A stretch of DNA of 64,000 nt from Tetmemena sp. SeJ-2015 (lineage: Eukaryota > Ciliophora > Spirotrichea > Sporadotrichida > Oxytrichidae). Under the pieces are notes generated by a model, which was given only the letters and a program-made list of their open reading frames with translations, had not been told where the DNA came from and did not search any database. The stretch's first letter is position 1, and each line of letters begins with the position of its first letter. Positions 10,168 through 19,916 of this stretch are shown one piece after another. Made by a program: the position numbers and the translations under genes. The stretch covers positions 1 through 64,000 of the forward strand of contig JAJKFJ010021044.1 of assembly GCA_027382625.1 (NCBI GenBank), written 5' to 3'.

Positions 10168-13100
10168 TCATTACTACTGCTCATACTTTCTAAGATCGTT
10201 TCTCCATTCCTTTTGAACTTCCCTATTGAAGTCTCCTATCTGTCCGTTCTGTTCATCCAAGTAGGTTTTAATGATAAGTTCTAAGTTTGGATGAGTGAAG
10301 GACTTATCTCCATCGTGATTAAGATAGAAGTAGCCATTGAAGAACCATCCTTCTGGCAGCATTTAGCTTACATACTTCTCTTTCAGCTCCTCAATTTCTT
10401 CTTCTGTTAAGGTCTCACGAGTTCTCAAATTGCGCTTCTTTGATAGCTGGGAACGACAAGTCTTCATCAATTCCTTAACCATGGTCTCGTTCAGATTTTT
10501 ACCATAGATAAAAAGGAAATAAAAATCAAGCATGATTGATAATTTATAGATCAAAAGTCCTAATTACTCTGTAGAGAGTCTATTGCTCTAGTTCTTTAGT
10601 GGTTTTAGTGAGAGCTCGTTGAAGTTGCAAATAAGCTCATAATCTTGCTCATCTTCTTTTCCTTCAACTAGTACGTACCCTCTGATACGCTCAATATACA
10701 AGTCTGGCTATTATCCACCTGCCTAGCCAGCAAGTCCACTCAATGCTCCTACTCTTCTCTTATTGAAAATAATAATTTTGCAATTTTCTCTTAACAATAT
10801 CCATCTCCTCATTAAGTAATCGTTCAGGCTCGAGATCTGCCTCAAGTTTCTTTTGCTTCTTTCTTTCTCTCTCAATTTTCCTCTGCTCCTCTTTTGAAAG
10901 ATTCTCCATTTGTTTCTTGATCTAATTTTCCTTATCCTCTTACTCCTTTTCCATCATCTGCTTATACTCTGGCAACTTACTTAGTATCTACTTTTCAGGA
11001 TCGTAGATTGGCATATTAAGAGCAGCCATGATAGTCGTCTAAAGCAACTCTTCCTTAAAGGGATAACGATACTGGAAGTAGCCACCTTAAACTTCCTTCT
11101 CTTGGAAATATGCACTCTTTCCTTCTTTCTCGAAGCCATAGAAGTATTTGTTATAAAGCAGGTTAAGTTTATCATGATTGTTTAGCAGAATCTTCCCAAG
11201 GTCATCAAGTTTGAATGTGCGACCTTATGTTGGCAAAAGATTTGATTCAAAGTTTGCGTTCTCTAGGCATCTTTGCATAATCTAGAGCTCACCAGCGGCT
11301 ACGTTAGACTTCTCAAAAATCAAAGCCTGTGAAACACCTTTCATGCAATTTTCAACAAGGAACTAGAAAGTGTTGCGATTCTTGTTCATGTAAAAGTTTC
11401 TAGCATGGACCTTAGTTATGATATACCTGAGCTCGAAGTTCTCACAGAATTCCTCGCTTTTCTTTAGCTCAAAAATTATCTTCTTCAAATGGTTGTAGCT
11501 TGGCAAAACTGAGAGAATCACCTTATTTCCTTGAACTTGTGATTTAAAGTTGATCATAGATGAGATTTAAAGTCTTAAAATAACACATAGCTTTAATGTA
11601 TCTTGGAGTACTAAACTTTAAGCTTTCTAAAACTGTGGGCATTTTAAAGGAGACCGCTCCTAAACCTTCTTGAGCGAATTGCTTTACCAAATACTCTGAG
11701 AGTTTTCCTTTTCCGCTGCCGGGGATACCACTGATGACAATGATATTTGTTTTGGGCTGTCCTTGCTAATTAGGAATCTATTGTTTGAGTTTATCAACTA
11801 ACATTTGGCCATAATTGCCATAAGGAATCTTCTTTTAAGCATCCTGATAAACTTTATGGAAGCTATTAAAGTTAACAAATTCCTTTCCTCTCACTAAATT
11901 GAATTCAAGAATACTCTGAAATTCAAGTAGTTCTTTGTAATGATCTTCCTTGAAACTGAAATTTAGGTAAACTAATCTAGAGAATAATTTAATTTTCAAA
12001 TTTTGGTAATCAAATTTTAAATTAAGTTTAGTTTGAACTCTAGAATTTGCTGTATTTTTTGTTCACTTCATAATTCTTATAGGACAGTGAGTTTACCACA
12101 ATTTCAGGAAGGCCATACTTCTTCTCCACTTTGAGAGTTTCAGGGTATTTTTCCTCTTACATTGTTTGGAAAGCCTTAAACTTCTCATCAAAGATTGCCT
12201 TTGTGATCTTAAGGAAGAAGCTATCTCCGCATATCATATTAGCAGGGAGGGTGTTCTATTACCTAGACTTTATTTCAAGCCAATAGACCTCTCCAACATA
12301 GAAATTCAAATGAGTTATATCTTCGTATGAGAGTACGAAACAGTTTAGCTTCTGATCAACAAATATCAAACCAGTTTAGTAGAAAACTATTTTGCCAAAA
12401 AGATTCAAGTCGGAAAACAGTTAATTAAGAGGTTCTTTTGTGGGCATGAAGCCCTAGAGATCTTAGTAGTAGTTCAATCGATCACCTAACTGCTCGCATT
12501 AAAGGTTCTTTTCAGTCTGAATGCTCAGAGGAAGTTATTCATAATGCTTATTTGTAGTGTACCAAAATTCCATGTTTGGGACATGAGAGGAGATATTGAA
12601 TTTCATAACTTACCAATTGCGTTATATAATTGATGTAAGTATCCTTCTCAAGGGAGAAAAAGGTGTCGGCAAAGATAATGGAACCAAGGTTAGTTTAATC
12701 GAATGGACTGTGAATGTTGCTAACTTATAACCTAATATTTATGAGCTTTCTGTCTAAAGGCTGAGATAAGGGAATTTCCTCGCCAAATGTATTGTAAGCT
12801 TTAATGACAAGGCTGAAAGTTTCCTCTTTGCTTCCCTTAAGCAATTTAGAGAGATCTTACTCTCCGCATCTAGAAGCAAAGAGCTTTGCAAACTTTCCAT
12901 AAGAAACTGCATAAGCCTCTTCCAAAGTTATTTGATGCTTCATGAATTAATCGCTGATAATAATCACCAATCATCTTATACTTTATTTTTAAGATGCCTT
13001 AGAAGGTAAGAATGAGTGCTACGTATGCATTGAAGAGCACTTTAGTATTGCACTCGTTATTCTTTCCATTAGAATTATGCTTTCTCTCATCTTCATCGTC

Positions 13101-14376
13101 ACTAAAGTAATAGCCCTGCATGTAATGCTAAGAGAGGTTGCTCAAAAAGAATGTTCTAGCAAACCTGATGCAAGTATTCTTCTCAGTAAACTCGAATGTG
13201 AAATGGAGAGCAGAGTCTCTACCCTCCACCAGGTTATACTTGTAAAGTCTATCCTCTTTATTGCTGAGTTCTTAGAATTGCTTATTCGTATTCATACCTA
13301 TGAGTGCTCTAGTAGAAGGAAGTCCATCTCCTTCACCTTGCAAGGCGTTTGAGACCTTGCGAGTAAGCAAGGAGAATTCTGAACGAAGCCAGAAACTATC
13401 GATTAGGTCTTGCTCAGTTCTTTCTAGCCTTTTTAAAGGTGTATCTTTATTAAACGAGAAAAAGTTGTCGTAGTAATGTTTGTTGAAACGATCGATCTCA
13501 TCAAATACAATTCTGAAAGTAGCAAATGAATCGTACTTGATTGAAACATATAATTTAATTTGTAAACTATTCATTGATTTTTTATAAAGTACTCAGAATA
13601 TATTGTAATAAGCTCATCTCTTAGATTCAATTTAATTAAAGCTATGAATAAGTTTAAATTGATTAACAAACTAGTGCTTCATGGAGAAGAATCCATTTCC
13701 CACAACTACAAAATAATTAAGTTCCTTCTAGCATAATATGATGAAAGTTTATATTCATTATGCTTGTGCTTTAGAATGCATTAAACTTACTATCAAGTGC
13801 ATAAGCTTGTATGAGCGGCCACTTCTCTATTAGTTGCTATTCATTTGCTATGGAGTCACTGTTCGTAAGTTTTCTGACTGGCATTCCTATTACTTTTTTG
13901 TCATGCACCATTTCATAAAACTTTGCTACTTTGATTACTTCCTAGCGCTCAGACTCATTTTCATCTGCTCTGGTTATCGTGTAAATATTGCAGTTGGTTA
14001 GTAAGGTAATCAAGTTTGAAAGCTCCTTATAGCCAGAGGAATTAGTGAATGCTTGAAACGAATCTTTTGAAATCACGAAAAACGATTCGGAGAAGCAGTC
14101 ATTCGGAGTAGATCCAAGAATATCGGAAGATGATAAACCGAACAGGAGCCAGTTTTACAGTTTCTTCATTTCCTCGTCATTAAAATTTAGATTTCATTAT
14201 ATGAAAAGTATTTAGTCATGGAAAGTATCCATACCAATAGCTAGTATGATAGCATCGATATTAAGTTTGTGGCAAAGTGTTTGGAGCTTGATGACTCTGT
14301 TCCTGAAATGCTTGCAGGAGTAGAGTCTAGTGTAGTGCTGAGATTGCTCAGATGTTGAGGAATCCTGGGTGAACAT
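10168..14376 (-). CDS. Large P-loop protein, possible DNAAF9/Shulin-type dynein assembly factor
   Basis: It runs from ATG at 14374-14376 (MFTQDSSTSEQSQHYTRLYS) to TGA 10168-10170, about 1400 codons including Gln-coding TAA/TAG. Blocks in order: an N-terminal region with LNIDAIILAIGMDT; YVSIKYDSFATFRIVFDEID at about 13550-13500; a beta-rich region with YVGEVYWLEIKSR (about 12300); a Walker A motif ISGIPGSGKGKLSEYL (about 11740); and a Lys/Glu-rich coiled coil (about 10800-10960). Then come RRVGALSGLAGQAGG, and a C-terminus reading LPEGWFFNGYFYLNHDGDKS and HPNLELIIKTYLDEQN. The length and this layout recall DNAAF9 (C20orf194), called Shulin in Tetrahymena, which packages outer-arm dynein. That match is from memory and weak; the P-loop is certain. 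At least one 1-nt frame change occurs near 10780. It is divergent from the next gene, 230 bp away. Confidence 0.7.
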
Positions 14377-14609
14377 TTTAAATTGATATTACGATGGGCT
14401 TTCGGGGTGATGTGGCACAACTGATCAAGGAGTTACGCCTATGAATTACTTTAAATCGATTAAGTATTATATGCCCGTTAGGGATGCTTAATTCCTAATA
14501 AATTAAATTGATATTCAAAATTATTAATTACCGCGGATAATCACTTAAAGACTCAATATCATTTCGAAATTTATGATTCCTCTCTGCTTTTAATGAAAGA
14601 TATTGCTAG

Positions 14610-16647
14610 ATGACTATGATGATTACAATAATCTCCAATCAGCAGCAATTTTCAATCTTCTGGCACGCCTGGTCTGGATTTGAGGAATAATCTGAGAGCC
14701 ACTAACGGTCATAGTTAGCATGGATACACTCCCAATGCAACTACTTATCAAACCCTTGAAAATAATATCTAGCTGTTAAACTAGAGGAGGTTCAACACTT
14801 TAGATTATCTAAACGGTAGCAACTAACTAGCAGCCTATACTGCAGGTGTAAATTTAGCCACAATTAATCAATCCTCAAGACAGAGTTCGCACAGCAACAG
14901 TAAAAGAAAGAAGGCTCACTCAAGAGGTTAAAATTACACAGCAGCTGCTACTGATTCAGCTCAGTAACGGTCATAAATATCTTAGTAAATGGCTTCACTC
15001 CAAAATTAGTTGAATCAGTTGTTGTACAAGCAAGATACTTAGAATATTGGAATAAAGAAGCAGCAGCAAATGAGCATTAATGCTCACCAATAGTTAGCAA
15101 GCAGCCCTTACAATCCTTTTAACATGGCGAAGGATAGTACCCAGCAAATTCAAAGCCTAAGAAAGAGAAAGACACCGAATTATTCAATGAACTTTGGAAA
15201 TAGCACGTTGGGAGAATAGCTGTTTAAAAATGGATAAAATAACTACTCTGCTCTGAATGGATCTCATTTACTTGATAATTATTTACAAAGTGACCCACTC
15301 ACCTTTTCTAATACTGGGATTATGAACTTCTCAAAATTGAATTCTACATATACTCCACTTGAAATAAACTCTGCTATTGCATCCGTTAGAGAAAAGGCAG
15401 GTTCTGATGGAATGAATAATTTCTCATAAGCAAATAATTTGAGCAACCTCTCTTATATCTCTCAGGGCCAAATCAATTTTCATCCTTAAGGCGCTCCTTA
15501 TTTAAATTAGATTCAACCAGCATAGGTCCCACAATTGCCTCTCAGTCCAAATTCTATGATACAAAATCAAAAAAATTTGATCAGCTCATAAGTTAAAAGC
15601 AGAAGATACAGAAAAGAAAATTAAAGCTCTCAAAAGTATGAGTCTCCAAAGAGCCTCTTCACTAGAAAGTAAGTTAAATACATTTTTACAAATTTCTTCT
15701 AAGATATAAGTAATGCTTTAAATTAATCAGATATCTATAGTCTTTTGAACATATACAAGGGAAATAATAACGGAAGCTAAAAAGGAGCATGTTCTAATTT
15801 GAACCAATAACAAAGTGCTAACATATCGAATAGACAAAGCTCTTTGAAAGTCACAAATCCTCAGCTTTACTTCTCTGGAGATAACCTCCTTCAATAGCAA
15901 TATGTTCCCTAAGCCAACTTTTCAAATTTAAATTCAGCTTAGATAAAGTAACTAAACGACTAAAACATGAAGTATCAAGCCATGCAAAATGCTCAAAGCC
16001 TGATGAATTCACTTCCTTAACCAGGATAGTCAGGAGCTAATGGCTTGAGCTAGCTGCTAAACTTTAATTATACCCCTTAGTCTGCTCATCAAGGCCTTCA
16101 TAACCTTGGAGGTATGAATCTTCCCTCTAGCACGTTGAATAGCAGCAGCCTTCGACCGAGTTATGGCAACACCTAGCAATTAGACTTTGTTTCTAAATTA
16201 GCTGAGTAGCATTAGCAGCAATAGCAACGTGACTAGTTAAGCTCAACTTCTCCAACTGACATCAAATCAGCATCTCTTGATCTCACACATCAAAATATAG
16301 CTGTGCCTCTTTAATCCTCGCAAGCAAATGCTAATTAGCTTCAAGGGAGAGACTAGTCTTCTAAGAAAGGATTTTACATTCCTAATGCAAACATAAGTGT
16401 TGTTGAGAAAAACCCGATGAATATAACCATATACTGGAATGGGTAGCAGCAGCCTCCAAACCCATATGGAATGATAGGCGCAGGAGCTGGAAGCAACTAG
16501 ATGACTCCTAGTGCTCTAAACGGTATGCAGATGGCAGCAAAATAGATTGACCACTCTTTGAATAAGACAACAGCCATTGCTAGCAGATATGGAGCGAACG
16601 TTTACAACTCTGTCAGGAACTAGAATACATCTAAGCAAAGATAGTGA
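14610..16647 (+). CDS. Gln/Asn/Ser-rich low-complexity protein, function unknown
   Basis: A long frame reads through dozens of TAA/TAG (Gln) codons and stops at TGA 16645-16647, giving about 670 residues. It is dominated by Gln, Asn and Ser (for example NSSSLRPSYGNTQQLDFV and AEQHQQQQQRDQ). A basic patch SRRYRKEN occurs near 15600, and a more ordered segment VVEKNPMNITIYWNGQQQ lies near the C-terminus. The ATG at 14610 is in a different frame from the main body, so a one-base change or a small insert lies near 14640. Such prion-like composition is common in RNA-binding and scaffold proteins of ciliates. No domain was recognised. Confidence 0.75.
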
Positions 16648-16771
16648 TTAGAATTTATAGTTTTAAAGTGAAACAATTCCTATGAAGTCGGCTGTATTTT
16701 TATTTAACCCACCTAGTATATGAATTTCCTTATAAAATTCATAATGAAAATTATACTAAAATTAAATTGAA

Positions 16772-17454
16772 ATGATACAATAGATGCAACAGTTGCTTGG
16801 CTCAACTTTGATAAAGTTAGAACCTTAAGATCAAGCGAATTAAGCTGGAAATAACCTGGGAGGATATGGGGGCTATGGGTCTCTCCCCTATAAAAAAGTG
16901 TATGTGGATGTAGTTGACATGCTTTCCAAGACCTCAATCGTAGGTCTTTACTTTGCGGCGCACTGGAGTGGGCCTTGCCTTGGATGGGGATCGCTTTTGC
17001 AGTCTTTCAAGTATGAGATGAATCTTGAAACTACTAATTTCATGGAGATAGTTATTATTCCGATGTGTGGAAGCTCCGCCCACATTCTATATAATTTAGT
17101 CAAATTTTATAGTTGAAATAAACTTATGAAATAATTGAGAGACTGGCTTAAAACTCTTCCAATCCTCATGTGGGACTTCGAGATCCAAACGCAGAAATGA
17201 CAAGAGACGAGAAGGAAATGTTAGACCTACAATATATATGTGGTTGCCTAATGCTACCATTAGAAGAGTAGCATAACATAGAGACCCTCAAAGAAAAGTT
17301 CCACGTCTAGGAAATTCCAACTTTTGTAGTACTTGACAGATTTGGCCAGGAGGTGACAAGGGATGGAATTTATGATATTAAAAAGTACACTAAGCAGTAA
17401 TTAATCACGAAATGGAGTGAAAACTTCAAGAAAGACCAGCTATAGTAATTTTGA
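16772..17454 (+). CDS. Nucleoredoxin/tryparedoxin-like thioredoxin-fold protein with Ser in the active site
   Basis: The ATG at 16772 gives MIQQMQQLLGSTLIKLEP, a Gly/Tyr-rich linker, then a thioredoxin fold: SKTSIVGLYFAAHWSGPCLG matches the nucleoredoxin strand plus active site (YFSAxWCPPC). The C-terminal half has FHVQEIPTFVVLDRFGQEV, the typical cis-Pro strand (IPT) of this family. Between the halves the frame changes more than once, so an insert or indels lie at about 17050-17260. The stop is TGA 17452-17454. Nucleoredoxins reduce disulphides or act as redox sensors in cytosol or nucleus. The first active-site Cys is Ser (WSGPC), which would abolish normal dithiol chemistry. It sits 125 bp after the Gln-rich gene and 131 bp before the SMARCD gene. 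Confidence 0.8.
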
Positions 17455-17585
17455 AACAATTTTTGTAATTTGATATGGCCATAACAGAATTTTAAGTAGT
17501 ATTTTGATAGCTTAAACTTTTGAGTTCACAGTTATCTATAATTATAGCGAGGGTGTATGTAAATTATATAAAAGGTAAAGTTTTA

Positions 17586-19741
17586 ATGATGGAAAGAGAG
17601 GCTGAGCCAATAAATCAATAAGAGCCTGTTTAGACTGAAGAGGAGAATAAGGCAGAGAATCAAGAAGAGTTCCAGATTGACACTACAACCAAGAGACATC
17701 AAAATGGAGACTAAGACTAAGGAGTTGTGGATAATTAGAGCAGGGAAGAAGGAGAGGTTTAGGAGAAGCCAGAAGATGAAAATGCCACTGAAATGGAGGG
17801 ATAAGAGTAATATGATGACTAGAGGATGGAGGGAGATAATGGACAAGAGGATCAACAGAATACTTCAGGCCAATAAAATCAGTAATCCATTAAGAGGAAA
17901 AACAGAGAGCTATCTTACATGAGAGCTTAGAATATTATTAACGAGGAAAACGCTCTCAATCCTAAGCAAAGGCTCGCAAACTTCCTACAAATTGATCATC
18001 CGCTACTTATTTATATTTTCCAGAGGGTTTAGAATCAAAAATTGCAAGAGTTTGTAGTAAAGCAAAAGCAAGATCGAGCTTTGGACTTCAAGCAGCTTCG
18101 CAAAAACTTAGATTCACAAAGAATCCCCATCGATGTTGAGTATCTATTCCCCAACAAGGTGAGAATCTATGATTAAATGAGAGAGTTAGACGAGCACATG
18201 AACTCTTTCATGAGGTCAAAGCTGTTGAATGTTAAGGAGGACCTGCTTGCTAGCAATACTACCTCCCAGAAAGGTGTTAAGCGCATTCTAAGGATCATGA
18301 TAGAGCTGCACAACTCCATTTCCAAATCTTCCTAGAAAGAATGGAAGTTGAGAATTGAAGGCAGACTGCTAAGTAACTCAAGTGAGCAAGAGATCCTTGA
18401 AGACTAAGATGGAGATTCTCACAAAAGGTTCTTGCAGTTCTTTGAAAGGATTAGAGTGGAGTTTCCTACTGAAGTCTACCCTCATGTTGATTGGCAGAAG
18501 GCAAAGTGTGATTCAGGATCAGTATTTGATGCTATTGAAATTGTCAGGTCTTACCCAGAGGAAACCCTCCAATCTTAAAAGACTATTCCAATCAGGATCA
18601 GCTTCTAACTAGAGAATAACCCTAAGAAGTATAGGCTCTCTCCTCAGTTATAAAAGCTCCTAGGAATTGAAGAAGACACTAGACTTCGCATCATTGGAGC
18701 TCTATGGTAGTTTATAAAATCGAACAGACTTTAGGACTCTGATACTCGCGATATCATAAACTGCAACTCAGAACTCTTGGAAATCTTTGGAGATGACAAG
18801 TTTGAGTTCCACAATGCCATCTATAAGCTTAAAGACCATTTGCTTGAAGTTCAGCCCCTACAGCTTTCATTTGAAATTAAGCCATCTTCAGAGAGTGGCG
18901 AAAATTTAAACTCACAGCCTGATATTGAATACTTCTTCTATGACTTGTCCTTGTTTGAACAGCATACCCAAACTTAGAAGGAGCAGATTCAGTTTCTAGT
19001 CAACTGCAACTACGAGTTTTTTAATACAAACGCTAAGTCGGAACTAGATGGGAAATCAATCACACAAGGCGTTTCAGCAAACTCTAAGTTGTCCTTGAAC
19101 GGTACTCTACTGAAGAAGAGAGAGAATAAACAGAGCATGAAAATTGCAAGTTCTATCGAGAAGATGAAGAAAGCTTACAGAACTATGGAGTTCTTATCAT
19201 TTAAATTTGTTTAATTTGTTGTAGATATTTTTCTTCAACAGAATAGGGTAGTCAGATTTTAAAACTGCTCTTTCTAATATTATCGTGGAGCAAAACAAAT
19301 GGCTCTAGGTGATCTAAGATGAACACAGAAGTGCTCCTATCATAGAACCACCTTCAGTTGAGCATGAGCATGCTGCCTTTTATCAGCAGAACTAGAACTG
19401 GCTGATGAGCGAATTTAAAATATCATATTTGAATTAATATTTGATTGAGCGAAGTTGAAAACTATATTGAGTAGCAGATTGAAGCCAAGAGATTGAAAGA
19501 ACAAGAAGAAGCAAAGGCCAAAAGTGAGGCCAAGGATCAGCTATCTAACTTTGAAGATCATTTAAAGTAAAGTGAATTTATACTCAATATCTTGTATATA
19601 AAAGATGGAGCAGAGGAGAATGAAAACTCCAAGATGGATAAGAAGCAAGCTGCTTAATAGATGCCTTTCTAACTCACTGGACCCACAGGCGGTCTTGGAG
19701 CAGCAATCAAACCTCTATCTGTCTCTTCTTCCAGGAGATGA
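17586..19741 (+). CDS. SWIB-domain SMARCD/BAF60 (Swp73/Rsc6) subunit of a SWI/SNF-type remodeller
   Basis: It starts MMEREAEPINQ with an acidic Gln/Glu-rich N-terminus of about 110 residues. A helix pair (PIDVEYLFPNKVRIYDQMRE) and EWKLRIEGRLL follow; the latter is the diagnostic W(E/K)LR(V/I)EGRLL strand of BAF60 proteins. At about 18630-18840 lies the SWIB/MDM2-like domain: YRLSPQLQKLLGIEEDTRLR, IIGALWQFIKSNRLQD, LLEIFGDDKFEF. The C-terminal region has EHEHAAFYQQNQNWLMSE then VENYIEQQIEAKR, matching the BAF60 'AEFY..pW..eAv..Y' segment. SMARCD subunits link SWI/SNF-type ATPases to transcription factors. Three short inserts with pointer repeats interrupt the C-terminal third; removing them gives one uninterrupted frame to TGA 19739-19741. 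Confidence 0.92.
19191..19230 (+). other. Candidate IES (40 bp, pointer TTCTT) in the SMARCD gene
   Basis: TTCTT occurs at 19191-19195 and 19231-19235. Excision joins YRTMEF to FNRIGQSDFKTALSNIIV in the frame needed downstream. The insert is not a multiple of three and has no GT/AG ends. Confidence 0.85.
19406..19445 (+). other. Candidate IES (40 bp, pointer TGAGCGAA) in the SMARCD gene
   Basis: The 8-bp repeat TGAGCGAA occurs at 19406-19413 and 19446-19453. Excision gives NWLMSEVENYIEQQIEAKR, matching the conserved C-terminus. Left in place, the insert shifts the frame. Confidence 0.9.
19564..19600 (+). other. Candidate IES (37 bp, pointer AAAG) in the SMARCD gene
   Basis: AAAG occurs at 19564-19567 and 19601-19604. 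Excision joins NFEDHL to KDGAEENENSKMDKKQ and restores the frame used to the stop codon. Confidence 0.7.
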
Positions 19742-19916
19742 ACTAATTTTTGTTTCAGATCATTCTTTTTTAATTCAAGATAAGTTTTAGTTTCTTATAT
19801 TTTATAAATTGAAATCAGAGAGGAAGAGTTTTGAACTTCAAAGAGAAATTTTATCTGTATAAATTCGGAGTGAATACTCTTCAATTGTAAAAGATTTAGG
19901 GTTAATTAAGTATCTA

